A stretch of 64,000 bases of DNA, taken from NCBI GenBank assembly GCA_030278955.1, contig JAOANR010000006.1, positions 25,985,763 to 26,049,762 of the forward strand. The letters are read 5' to 3'. The DNA comes from Hygrophila difformis. Lineage: Eukaryota; Streptophyta; Magnoliopsida; Lamiales; Acanthaceae. This document shows positions 11,631 to 23,371 of this stretch, one piece after another; the stretch's first letter is position 1, and each line of letters begins with the position of its first letter. The notes under the pieces were generated by a model, which searched no databases, was not told the origin of the DNA, and saw nothing but the letters and a program-made list of their open reading frames with translations. The translations under genes were made by a program, and so were the position numbers.

Positions 11631-11703
11631 GTGTCGCGCGGTCGAAGGAGGAAGAGCGCGCCACGACCGCGCCACACGACAGATTCGCCCGTTGCGTGAA
11701 TCT
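11631..11703 (+). repeat. Hairpins upstream of the Tekay-1 LTR TATA box
   Basis: GTGTCGCGCGGTC (11631-11643) pairs with GACCGCGCCACAC (11665-11677) over 12 of 13 positions. AGATTC (11681-11686) pairs with GAATCT (11698-11703). The first stem uses the same GCGCGGTC/GACCGCGC core as the Athila-1 LTR. The loop and right arm share GCGCCACGACCGCGCCA with Athila-1, although the families are unrelated. Confidence 0.75.
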
Positions 11704-11797
11704 CTCGCCCGAACGCGGATTTTTCGACTTTCGGTTGAACATCTCTCGACCCAAGACCCTTAGGTCAGATGTTGGACGCCCTAGGGCTTGGGAAATC

Positions 11798-11805
11798 TAT
11801 AAATA
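11798..11805 (+). promoter_or_regulatory. TATA box of the Tekay-1 LTR
   Basis: TATAAATA lies about 120 bases downstream of the hairpin block, within a palindrome-rich stretch (GCCCTAGGGC at about 11778-11787). Confidence 0.6.
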
Positions 11806-13826
11806 AACCCCTTGGGAGCCCCGAACAAGTTTACAAAACCCTACAACCTTCTACCCATTCGAAACCCTAAATCCGGAGTCGTCGGAGGCACGAAACCAAG
11901 ACGAACGCTGTTGGACGAATTTTTCTACAGATCTCCCTAGTTGTGGTAAGTCTCGATCCAATCTTTGTTCAATAAACGATTCGAAAACGAATCCTAATCA
12001 TCTCCTTTTCCTTTCTACACCCTGTATTGGATCTAGATCGTAGAACCCGACGAACGGAGAGGAGAAACGGTGGACTGGAAGCCACGCCTTCGAATAGACG
12101 ATCCCGGACGTTCATAAACTCTGTAAGTTAACTCTTACATGGTTTTGGGATGAATTAAAACATTCAAAACTAAAAGATTAACAAGGAATCGAAAATCTGT
12201 CAATTTATACTTTCCACCGACGCATCAGATTTGATGAATTTTTCCGAACCTTAAAACGAACTCAAACGGAAAAACATAAAACACGAAAAACGTTCATAAG
12301 ACTTAGATCTAACTACTGTAAATTTTTTAGAATTTTTGGAGTTGATTTGATATGTGAAAACCCACCGAAACCGAGCTGTTTGAATCTAGATCTTGAAATC
12401 TTGAACAGAACTTAGGAATGATCTTGATCACGTTTTTGACATAGGATCTAGACTGTTTTAGATCTTTGGCCGAACATGAAAGTCGTAGATAATTGTCTTA
12501 AGATGATCTCTGTCAAATTTCATCAAATTTGGAGTTGAATTACTACGGTAGAATTCGAAATCATTAAACTGTGATACATTAAACTCGGACAGAATTATTC
12601 TTATGCGAAAATTGGTGATTTTGACCTACTTAGGTAACTCGGATTGAAAAAGTTAAAACACGAAAGTTGTAGATCTCGACGTTTCCGAGTCAGATGTGAA
12701 ATTTTATAAATTTTGGAATTAAATCTGATTTTAGACGAATTTTGGAGTAAACTGTGGTTTACCGGAAACAAAATCTTGAAATCTTGTTGAAACATGGAAT
12801 TAACCTTTAGGGTTGAAACGAGTTGAGATATTATTTTTAAAAAAAATACAATTGAAGTCAGATTTTAAAAATTAAATCCCCTTACAAACTTGAAAAATTA
12901 AAATTAGGGGTGAGTGCTCTGCAGGGTGCCCCCTAACGATTCACTTCGTGCCGTAATGGACGATGGTGACCCCGCGCGCTAAACTTGAAATGTGATATTG
13001 CCAAAACGGCGAAATATAGAGCCTACACTCTCGTGAATATCCGTATGGGTTTCTCGAGGCTCCGGAGTGGTACTGGGTATGGCTGATACGGTTGTGGCCG
13101 CCGGGCTACCGGCTAAACTTGTTGACATCGCGATGCTATCGTGAAACTTTGAAATACCAAATCGGGGATGTAATGGAGATTTTAAATTAAATTAAAGTAA
13201 ATTAAATTATGTTGTTGTCCAATTAAATTATTTAAATGCTTTATTTAAATTATGGCTTTTGTCTTAAACCATGCGATATGTGTTATTAAATAGAGCCCTG
13301 AGCTAAATTATGCTATTGGATAGTTGATTAGATGAAATTAAATATTATGTTACTATCATGCTTTTAGTAAGTTATTCAATTAATGGCTTTTAAACCCTAC
13401 GATCATGCATGTGTTAACTTACTCAGCAAATTTGCTGACCAAAACCATTTTTATCCCTTTTCTTACAGAATATGTGGAATGAGCATGTGTGAGCACGAAT
13501 CATGCATGGGATTTGGGGAACGTTATTTTGCTTTTAAATTCGTACTTTAGACTATGTTATGAACGGGCCTGTTTAACCCGTGTTTTGGCCATGTCGGCCC
13601 TATTTATATTTTCCGCTGCGATACTGTACTAAACCAATTATTTCCGTTGCGCTATGCTAGTATTATTTTCGAATTATATTATATGGGCTATTTGAATGAT
13701 TTAAATGTTTTTAAATACTGCAATACCTAGCCTTGCATCTCTGTAGTAAGCTCGGAGAAACCGTATCTTACTATGGAGATGTGGCGGTGACATCCCGACC
13801 TGGGTGACCAAAAACCGGGGTGTTAC

Positions 13827-16800
13827 TTCGACGCTTCACCAGAAGATATGGTTCTGGAAAAAGGATGGCACAGTCGAAGAAGTGGATGGTGATCAACCTC
13901 CATTTCCAATCAGCACAGCCGGCCGAACTGATGCGGTGTTGTACGAAGAGCCCATACAACCATTCTTAGCAGTGGTAGGGGAACGATACCCGCAGGTCGT
14001 CGAATGCGACTGGACAGATTTGGGGTTCGAGGTCAGATATCAGGCCGATGTACGGCCGAACGTCGAAGAAAGTAAATGATGAACGAAGAAACTAAGGGAA
14101 TGGTCGAGTTTGAATCGACCGAATTCGGATCGTCGGGAGAAAAAGAGAACTGGAGTGAACTCATGGATGCTATTCCAAAACGAACACCATATTTCAAAGC
14201 TCAAGATCCCCTGAAAATGGTCAATGTTGGTACAGATGAGCACCTAAGGGAGATCCCATTGAGTGCGAATTCAGATCAGCAGATGACGAACCGATTTAAG
14301 GAGGTGTTAGTAGAGTTCAAAGATTGTTTCGCATGGGATTATACAGAGATGCCAGGATTAGAAAGATCGATTGTATAACATAGATTGCCAATTAAAGAAG
14401 GGTTTAGGCCGCATAAACAGCCGGCCAGGAGGGCAGCGCCCGAAATTGTTCCAAAAATAAAAGAAGAAATAGAAAAGTTGTTAGCGGCCGGATTTGTTAG
14501 GCCAGCTAAGTATGTAGAGTGGTTGTCAAATATTGTTCCTGTAATAAAGAAAAATGGGAAATTGAGAGTTTGTATTGATTTTAGAAATCTTAATATAGCC
14601 ACTCCCAAAGATGAATACATGATGCCTACCGTTGATTTGTTAATTGATTCGGCCGCGAAACAGGGAATGTTATCCTTTATGGACGGGTATTCAGGATACA
14701 ACCAAATCTTTATGGCCGAAAAAGATGTGCATAAAACAACATTCAGATGCCCTGTAGCTATTGGGATCTATGAATGGGTAGTGATGCCACTCGGGTTGAA
14801 GAATGCAGGAGCCACATATCAGAGAGCCATGAATTATGTTTTTCATGATTTAATAGGAGACTGCGTAGAGGTCTATATCGACGATGTCATGGTCCGATCC
14901 AGAAATATGGAAAGCCATTTGGACGATTTGCGAAGGGTATTTGCAAGAATGAGACTACATAGAGTCAAAATGAATCCAGCCAAATGTGCCTTTAGAGTGC
15001 AAGCAGGGAATTTTCTTGGGTTCTTGGTACACAACAAGGGCATTGAAGTTGATGCAAATAAAACCAAGGCCATCCAGGAAGCTAGGCCTCCACACGATAA
15101 GAAAAGTTTACAAAAATTCCTTGGGCAGATAGGTTTCTTGAGGCGATTCTTGGCAAATGCGGCCGAGAAATCGAAACCATTAACTGATTTATTGAGATTG
15201 AAGAAAGAAGAGGAATTCAAATGGGGAGTCGATCAACAGGAAGCCTTCGAGCAACTGAAACAGGCTTTAATAAATCCACCAGTTTTGGTCCCCCCGATTT
15301 CGGGCCGACCATTGAAGATATATATAGCAGCGACCGAAGATCCATGGGAGCACTACTGGCACAAGAAGACGATGAAGGGAGAGATCGGGAGATTTATTAT
15401 CTAAGCCGAATCCTTAGGGATGCAGAGCTAAGGTACTCGCCGATTCATTAACTATGTTTGAGTCTTTATCATGCATGCCAGAAGCTAGAATATTATATTC
15501 AACCAAGGCAAGTGATAGTGGTGGCTTCGGTTGATATAGTCAAAATCCTGATGAATGATCCAATTAGTAGCCGAAGAATGGCTAAATGGGCCATGAGGTT
15601 AAACGCATATGATTTGAAGTATCAACCACTCAAGGCTATGAAATGACAAATTGTAGCCGATTTCTTGGCCGATCACGCAATACCTCCGATGTCAGACGAT
15701 ATTGAAGAACATGTTCGGCCGAAAGTGATAGACGAAATAGGAATCGTGTATCTACGCCCATGGGTGATGATGTTTGATGGTTCCAAAGCCGCCTCAGGAG
15801 TTGGGGCAGGGTTCACGCTACAGACGCCGGAGGGCAAGATATACAAATATTTCGTACAATTACCGAACTCCTATACCAATAACCAAGCGGAATACAGGGC
15901 GTTAATTTCGGGGCTACAACAGTTGATAGAAGAAGGAGTAAAAGCTATTATAATCAAAGGGGATTCGCAAGTGGTTATTCAACAGTTGCTATGAGACTTT
16001 TCGGTAAAGAGTTCTCAACTGATCAGGCTGTATGAAGAGGCAATTGATTTATTGGAAGAATTCGATGAGGTATATGTCGAATATATCCCAAGAAAAGAGA
16101 ACGAGTTAGCTAATGAATTGGCTCAACATGCAGCCAGATATCGGTTAATGCCGATAGCAGGGAATGTGGAAATACATTTGGCCGAAACAGAAAAGGCCGA
16201 ATGGATAAAAGAGATGGCACGAACATTGGAAGATCCATCCGAAGCTAATCCAGCCGAAAAACGGAAGGCGATGGACTACATAATAATAGGAGGATTACTC
16301 TTTAAACGAGCCATCGATGGAGTACTACTTAGATGTGTTGGAGAAGAAGACGCGAAAAGAGTAATGGGAGAAGTACACGAGGGAATATGCGGTGCACATC
16401 GGGCAGGAAAGTCGATGAAATGGAGTATCATTCGGCTAGGATATTATTTGCCGAAAATGGGAACAGATTGCGAGAAATATGCCAAAGGGTGCCGCGAATG
16501 TCAGAAACATGGGCCGATTCAGAAGTTACCGGCCGAAGAGTTACACATAATGATCAAGCCATGGCCATTTCGAGGATGGGCTATGGATATTATTGAAAAG
16601 ATTCATCCTTCTTCATCGAAAAGGCATGAGTTCGTGCTAGTCGCAACAGACTATTTCACGAAATGGGCCGAAGCTCAGGCATATGTTAGCATTTCTCAAG
16701 AAGTTATTGAATTTATTAAGAGACAGTTGATTTACAGGTTTGGAATCCCACAGACAATTCTAACAGATAGAGGAACAGTATTTGTGGGAGAAAAAGTCAA

Positions 16801-17446
16801 GGCCTTTGCAGACGAATACGGGATAAAAATTGTGCATTCATCACCATATTATCCACAAGGAAATGGGCAGGCAGAGGCCACCAACAAGCAATTGATAGGA
16901 ATTATAAAGAAGATGATCAAAGATCAACCGAGGAAGTGGCATGAAAAGTTATCTGAAGTATTGTGGGCTTATCGGAATGCCAAGACTTCAGCAACGGGAT
17001 TCACGCCATTTCGGTTGACATATGGGATGGACGCAGTCCTTCCAGCCGAAATAACGGTGCCGACTTTGAGAACAAGTCAAGAAGATTTGATGTCGGCCGA
17101 ACAATACGATCGTTCAATGAAAGACGAATTATTGGATGTTAACTCCGATCGGGTGAAAGCTTTTGAAAATTTGCAGAAAAATAAAGATGTTGTGGCTGAT
17201 TGGTACAACAAGCGAATTCGTGTTAAGCGATTTGAAGTCGGTGATTTAGTGTGGAAAGTTATATGGCCACCCAAACAGAAGGATGGCCGATTAGGAAAGT
17301 GGAGCCCCAATTGGGAGGGGCCTTTTATTGTTCAGACGAAATTACCGAACGGAGCATACATATTAGTCGACGAAAATAGAGACCAAATGTCAAATCCAGT
17401 AAATGCAAGATATATGAAGAAGTATTATGCTACAGTTTGGGATTAA
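13827..17446 (+). pseudogene. Tat-1 pol: RT, RNase H, second RNase H, integrase (broken)
   Basis: The frame begins in the protease-RT linker (VEEVDGDQPPFP), shifts near 14076, and reads through a stop at 14376 into RT, with [10 protein letters not shown] and YIDD near 14874. It shifts again near 15340. In-frame stops follow at about 15449, 15644 and 15992. The second, archaeal-type RNase H is at 15765-15990 (MFDGSK, NNQAEYRAL, GDSQVV). Integrase runs to 17446 with an HHCC finger near 16430-16510 and intact D, D and E (MDIIE, TDRGTVF, GQAEATNK). The integrase part (16052-17446, 464 codons) is still open. Two frameshifts and at least four stops make it non-functional as a polyprotein. Confidence 0.9.
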
Positions 17447-18515
17447 ATATTAAGTGGACAGAAAAATAAAGATTTTATTTCATGGACGAAATATTACAAG
17501 GAGGAACTACTTCGGCCGAAAGCGGCGTCGATAGTCCGAAATTACAATATACAAGGGAAACGTCCTAATCTAGGCTGGCATATACAAGGGAAAGGTCCTA
17601 AGAATGGGAACTGTAGGATTGTATCAAACAACCTAGCCTTGTATAAAGCCACCAGGATACATTGGCGGAGCCAAATGCAGTGGCAAGACTACTTATTCTG
17701 AAGTAGCACCGCCGATTGCCCCAACCACCAAGCCTTAAACTCTGGGAATGCTACAACGAATAGTACAACGTCCCAGAGATAGAAGTCGAACTCGGGTGCA
17801 ACATCCACACGATCTTAGATAAAATGAGGATGGATGCAACCGAGGCAAACAACCAAGGCGGTGGAAGGAAAAGAAGATGAAGGAACCACTAAGAGAAGTG
17901 GGTTCCCTATTAGACAAGGTCCGACAAGATATGCAACCGCAAAGTAGAAAAGAATCTTGTCCGCATAGCCGTCGAGACCTTCATTTGGAAAAACAGTCAA
18001 AGATCCTCGCCCATACAAACATGGTGAAAAGGATGTTAGGTGAACTCGTGCCGCATAGGCAAAAGGTTTTCGTACCACGTTTGGAAATCCTTGCAGGAAG
18101 ACATCAGCCAAAGACCATGAGGGCACCGGAGACAGAGGGTCGAGCCAAGCAAGAAGAGGAATCATTTTGCTAAAAGGAATGCGAAGAAGTGATGGATAAA
18201 CATCAGTGAAAGCCCGGTATTTATAGGAAGAAGATAAGTACTCGGCATAAGAAACAGTCAATATTAAAAGTTATTTATGGGAAGACGTTACAGCTGATTC
18301 CCAATAAAAGCTGCTAACATTCAGAAATCAATCAAGAAGACCGAAAATTATGGTATTCGAAAAATATACGAATCGTATTGCAGAGAAGAAAAGATACGAA
18401 TCAAAAAGTACATTGTTTCGGCCAAATACAACTTACAAAAAGGGAAATATCCGACTATAACTAGGAAAAGACAGCCGAAATTTACATCAAAAAAAAGGGA
18501 AGCTAATGATCCTCA
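17447..18515. other. Non-coding part of the Tat-1 3' region
   Basis: AT- and purine-rich sequence between integrase and the end of the antisense gene. A phrase around CAAGGGAAACGTCCTA is imperfectly repeated (about 17551 and 17587). Short frames here (for example 17877-18173) show no recognisable motif. No gene is supported. Confidence 0.5.
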
Positions 18516-18518
18516 CTA

Positions 18519-21500
18519 TCATTCAAAGTGAATATCATCATCCAAGTCCTGCAAGGCACCAATTGAAGGATTAGTGGAGGACACCATCGGATCCGGATTC
18601 GCAGTAAAGGAAGAGCCATGAAGGTTACTGGATGAAGGACGATCAGTGGCCGGATCAGCTTCAACAGGGCCAGAAGATGCCGGAAGATTCGACGGCTGGA
18701 TAGGAAGATCAGATTCCCTGAGCAAATAAAAGAGAAGGAGCGATGAACTAGAAGAACATGAGGAACAATCAAGTTATAAAAAAAAGAATAAAATACCTGC
18801 AGGGGTCTTCGAAGAAGAAGGAGCATCGTTGGACGAAGAAGTTTCCATTTCTGAAGGGTCTAGAGGAAATAAAGTTGGTGGAGAAAGGACATAAGCACTG
18901 CTTTTCCCACCAAGACTTTGATAGCCGAATTAAGGTGGCCGACTAGAGATTGAGTATCGGCCCATTTTTCTTGGAAGGTACCAAGTATATAATCATTGAA
19001 ACTGGACTGCATAGCTAGATAAGAAGCATCCCGATGAGAATCCAGAATCTTCGCCTTAGGAGCTTCGGCCGATTGACGAAGAAATTTTATTGATCGTTTA
19101 AAGTCAGCCGATTTTTGCCTATTGTGGTCCAAAGCCAACTTCAATTCCCGCTCCTTTTGTTGAAGTCTGGCTATCTCTGAGCGGATCGAAGAAAGGTCAT
19201 CGGAGTACTTATGTTCCTGGGATTCCGTTTCAGAAAGGATATCCATTTGAGTCCGATACTTCGCCGAATAGTTGTTAAAAATAACTTGAGAAGCAGCCAC
19301 AGCTTCACGTTCGGCGGCAAGTTTGTTCAGCATCTCTAAATGTGCTCTCAGTTCTTGGTCTAAGGAGAGGACGGACTTCATAATCGTCTGAAGGGGGCCG
19401 TTTAGATTCAGAGAAACCATCTCCTCATGAAAGTGTTGGTCAAGGTGAGACAAAAGAAGGAGGATCGGTTTTGGATTAACAAATTCCACGTCAGATTGCC
19501 TAGTAATCAAGTTGCACAATTGACCCAAACAATCCCCAAGGTGGGCCGAAGAATCTGACGGGAGGGAAGTCGAAGGCACAGGAGAGAAGAATTCATCCAA
19601 TACATGCTGATCAGGAAATGGAGAAAAAGGGACCGGATCGGCAGAAGTGTCATCAGCAGTCGTACCACCAAGTGTAGGATCAAGAGATCCCAAAATCGCC
19701 CAAGATGGAAGTACAGTAGAATCCCCAATTGGTCGAAGGAGGTCAACCGAAGAAGAAATAACAGGATCAGTCGAAACAGGATCCTGGACGAGTCGCTAAG
19801 GTTCGGCCAAAGAAGGATCAATAGGAGCAGCCGAATCAGGAACACCAGTCGATGCACGGGGTTCAGCAATAAGAGGATCTGAAGCTGCGGTCAAAACAGG
19901 CGAAATGGTGGACGATGGCAGAGCAGTAGAAACCTAACGGAAGGAAGAAAAAAAAATGATCAGCTGTAAAAGAGGAGGTGCGCAAAAAGAAAGAAGAGGA
20001 AGAAAGGAAAAGTAACGAACCATAAAACGGGAAGCAGGACCCTGCCAAGGGGCGAACGAGAAGAACGCTTTCGAGTCTGAGTAGGAGGAAGAGAACCAGT
20101 AAGAGAGGCCGAAGAGGAAATAAGCCTTTTTTAGCCAGGGTCCGAGGTAGAAGGACGAGAGACACCTAGATTCAAGAAGGACAGACGAATAAGTAACAAA
20201 AAAATAAACAATATATAAGATAAGAAAAAGGAAAAAATAGAGATCAGAGAGAAACATACCCGGACGGGAAGAAGAAGGCGAACCAAGAGTACGCTGAGGG
20301 GTGGAGTTCGGTGAAGACAGAGAATAAGCAGAGAAAGGTAAAATGGGAGAGAAACCACTCCGCCGCAGGAGCGAGTTGAGGTCGGCACCAAAGAAGGTAC
20401 GAGCAACACCGTCCCACCAGAGCCGAAAACGAGAGGTAGAGAGTCCAGGGCGAACACTAAATTTCGGCACATCAAAATCGATTAAACGCCGGTGATAGAA
20501 GGAACACTGTTTGCGGCTAGAGGAAGGAGTAAGACGCCTATCGGCCCGATGGGCTTCCACTAAGTCCTGGCCGAAACCGAATTGACGACTGACTAAATGA
20601 GGGTTATAAACCTCAAAAGGAATAGCAGCGTTAGGGAGAGCCGTCGAGCCATTGAAGATCGGACGGGGAAGTATGCACCGATTCCAAATCTGGGCAAAAG
20701 CCGTAGGAAGAGAAGTTCCAAAAGGAGTAGTAGCAATCTCTCTTACCCAATCGAAATTAGTTCTCCGATAATGGTAACGAGAAAAGGATCGATCAGCAGT
20801 TCGGCCCAGGAAATAGCTAATCCAGTGTGGAATCGACATGGCAGGAAGAGACGTCCCCAGAAGGTCGGGAACAACAAAATGGTCAGGACAAATATCATAA
20901 GGAGGAAAGCCAGAAATATCGCGAAAATGCCAAACCAATCATAAGTGAAGAAACCATAGAGGGCCTCGAGCTTTATCTGGGAAACCTTTTTCCCAGCCCA
21001 AAACAGTAGCCGATAGACCTGCATACAGGTGAGCAAGGAAGAAATCGGCTAGCGGCAGAGCTACCTGGTTAAGAATCGCAGAGGCCAAAGAATGTGTCTT
21101 GAGAAGAACACCTTTGGAGGGGGTACACCAAAAGAATCTTGTCAGGAAATACATCATAAAAGCAAGCGGCTCCAGAGAATACGGATTAGGCGAAGCAGGA
21201 TCACTCTGGTGGGTAATAATCCAACTATTGAAAGTATTGCTGGAAGGAAAACTGGTATTCTTCTCCTTAGGTTGAGATGCGACGCCGAGGTTATCCCCAC
21301 GAACAGAGAGGTTCAAAAGAAGTTTCACGTCCTGAATGGTAGGAGTCATCATCCCCCAAGGAAAGCAGAAACAATTCACAGAGGAATTCCAAAAACATAA
21401 AAGGGCCTGAATAGGACGAAGATCAGTCGGAAAAGACATGGTACTAAGAAGGATCATACGACGAGTATAGGATTTAGACCAGGATTCGCGGCAATGGGGG

Positions 21501-21775
21501 TCAAGATGACGATACCAAGCCGCGTAATCAGTACAAACTGAAGGCCAGTTAGCAAGTGACGGGGTAAAAAGTTTAGAAGAAAACCAGGAGGCATACAAAG
21601 GTATAGAGCGATTTTCAAAGATGCGAGCAGTACACTCGTCAATTTCTTCGGGAACACCTAGTGGACCAAGGGAATAAAAGCCCTCAAGAAGAAGACGAAC
21701 CACGGAATGAGAAGCAAACGAATTCTCAATCTTGAGAATGTCAGAAGAAAGAACAGTGATGGGGGAGGGATCCAT
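18519..21775 (-). pseudogene. Antisense extra gene of Tat-1: plant mobile domain protein (PMD), multi-exon, broken
   Basis: Read leftward from an ATG at 21775. The first exon (to about 20260, about 500 codons) carries plant mobile domain hallmarks: FCFPWGMMTPTIQDVKLLLN, then a Phe/Trp-rich block around FFWCTPSKG. One in-frame TGA lies at 20939-20941 and the same frame continues with LVWHFRDISGFPPYD. A GT-AG intron fits at 20259-20166. A Ser/Arg-rich exon follows (20165 to about 20029, with an early TAA), then a long exon from 19933 encoding an acidic/Ser segment (one TAG near 19797) and a coiled coil with SLVGHLNSAIKVL near 18905. Small terminal exons at about 18850-18800 and 18719-18519 end DLDDDIHFE. 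Last intron borders are tentative. PMD proteins occur as antisense ORFs in some Tat elements and as host genes. Confidence 0.75.
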
Positions 21776-21978
21776 CGGAGAAGATGAATGAAGGAGAAAT
21801 TAGAGAGTAATATGAAGGGGCAAAGGAAAGACAATTTACTCCGAGAGAGACAGTCTACGTAAATAGGGCAATGATGGTGGAATGTCTCGCGAAAAGAAGA
21901 TAACCGTCAGAGAATAGCGGGAGAGGTTTACTTGGGCTCTTTCTAAAAACGAAAATTCGCCCAAGTAAGGAGGGCATC

Positions 21979-22640
21979 TGTTGGGGCCATGGGTCACAAT
22001 AAGAGAATTGGGCCATACAACAGGGGCCAGAGAGGAATGTTAAAGGAAGTGGGCTTAGAGTTGATTGGGCCGAGAGGCTAAAGGAGGATGATCCATAACA
22101 GATGAAGAGTCCAAAAAACAGAGGGAGGTCTCAGAGGCAAGGGATTTCGGCCGAAATGAAGCCAAATCAGCCGATTAAGGGGAGACGAAAATTGACTCAA
22201 GAGAATAGGCCGGAGGAGCGGTCACCAAGCTCCGGCTATAAATAGAGGATGTCATGCACAGAATCCAGGAGATCAATCCAACCCCCAAATTCCTTTATCA
22301 AATTTAATTCTTTGTATCTTTACTGCTTTCTTTACAGCTTTCCTTTACAGTTTTTCCTATACTCTAGCTTAGCTTGTAGCGGTTACTTTCCAAGTCCACC
22401 GTTGTTTCTCAACAACTGGTAGTTTGGTTCCATTTTCCGGTGAATTCGCCGTTGTTTCTTAACAACTGGTAGATTCTCCATTGTATCCAGTTTGCCATTA
22501 TAAATTCAGAGAATATTCAGTCGAGTTTGGGCATTATTAGTCAAGTTTGGGCGCATTATTGTTAATCCTGATCCGTAATCGGTTTGATCCTTTTCCGATA
22601 GCCTCCCTTGAGGAGAAAAATGTCATTGGCTCATCACCAA
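21979..22640 (+). repeat. Tat-1 3' LTR
   Basis: Starts TGTTGGGGCC after a purine stretch (AAGGAGGGCATC). It is related to the LTR start at 37540 (TGTTGGGACC) and shares the TATA region and the stretch around GATCAATCCAACCCC. The right end is set only roughly, between about 22625 and 22650. TATA box at 22237-22245. Confidence 0.75.
22209..22245 (+). promoter_or_regulatory. Hairpin abutting the TATA box of the Tat-1 LTR
   Basis: GCCGGAG (22209-22215) pairs with CTCCGGC (22230-22236), and the very next base starts TATAAATAG (22237-22245). The Tat-2 LTR has a hairpin with a different sequence at the same place. Confidence 0.7.
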
Positions 22641-22957
22641 CCAAACAAATACTTTATTTTGTGAGTATTGCATTTATTATAATTTAATTTTTTTCACTTT
22701 TTATTAAATATTAATTACAATATCATATTTATTAACCTAGAATAAGCTAAGAAAAAATTATGTTGTGCATAGGGTGAGGTATATTTTTTGAGTGAAAAAA
22801 GCTTAATTGTGAATTTTGAGTAAATTTTGGGGGACCGGATGGAATTTTAGAACAAGTGCATTCGGCGTTGGTTCACCGCCTAATTGTCCTCTATTCAGCC
22901 AGCGTGGCTGAACATATGTGGGGTTGTTCACCCGTGTACCATTTTTTTATAACCTTA
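22641..22957. other. Left host unit of a tandem duplication, upstream of the Harbinger insertion
   Basis: The stretch around 22780-22860 (GAGTAAATTTTGGGGG, then AACAAGTGCATTCGGC) matches about 28790-28855. Both copies lie at the same side of a defensin-like gene. No gene is seen here. TTA at 22955-22957 is the target-site copy of the Harbinger element. Confidence 0.6.
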
Positions 22958-23075
22958 GGCCATCTCCAACGACACCCTCCATTTTTGCAGGAGCTACAGT
23001 ACAAATCTCTATTTTTGCAGGACTGCTACAGTAACTGCATATCCAACCCAACCCTCCATTTTTGCAGGGTCAAAG
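22958..23075 (+). repeat. Left terminal and subterminal repeats of the Harbinger element
   Basis: Terminal inverted repeat, followed by three CATTTTTGCAGG or CTATTTTTGCAGG copies (about 22979, 23014 and 23056), separated by GCTACAGTA motifs. Subterminal repeats of this kind are expected transposase binding sites in this superfamily. Confidence 0.7.
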
Positions 23076-23371
23076 AATATTCCCCACATATTTCATTTCA
23101 TATATTATTTTATATTACTTTTCATATTTACAAATAACACCCAACATTTTATAATTTTTACATATTCTACTTCACAATAATATTCAAAATATTATTTTTA
23201 TATTCTTATTCTTATTTAAATTATTTAGTACTTTTTAATTATTTGATAACATAAACTAATAAAAATACTTTTAATAAAAGAAATTTATAATATTAATACG
23301 AAACAACACTTATCATTTAATATAGATAGAACACATAACATTAGTTACGCAAATACAACAATACAACATAA

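Larger units (their letters stand above)
11231..13826 (+). repeat. Tekay-1 3' LTR
   Basis: About 2.6 kb, starting TGTAATACCC and ending GGGTGTTAC. These are the short terminal inverted repeats expected for chromovirus LTRs, with the last A changed. The start matches the LTR beginning at 63617. TATA box at 11798-11805. Upstream is a long near-perfect hairpin (11631-11677). No coding frame inside is credible. Confidence 0.85.
13827..22640 (+). mobile_element. Tat-1: decayed Ty3/gypsy Tat-lineage element, 5' part missing
   Basis: Starts abruptly after the Tekay-1 LTR, in the stretch between protease and RT. It then has RT, RNase H, a second archaeal-type RNase H, integrase, a 4.5-kb 3' region with an antisense gene, and a 3' LTR. 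Dual RNase H and an antisense extra ORF are features of the Tat lineage (Retand/Ogre-like). The missing 5' part presumably lies left of the window, beyond Tekay-1. The right edge is approximate. Confidence 0.85.

Noticed and set aside
11385..11754. Minus-strand frames in the Tekay-1 LTR
   Set aside because: They overlap in all three frames across the GC-rich hairpin region, with no domain. The same applies to 63701-63988.
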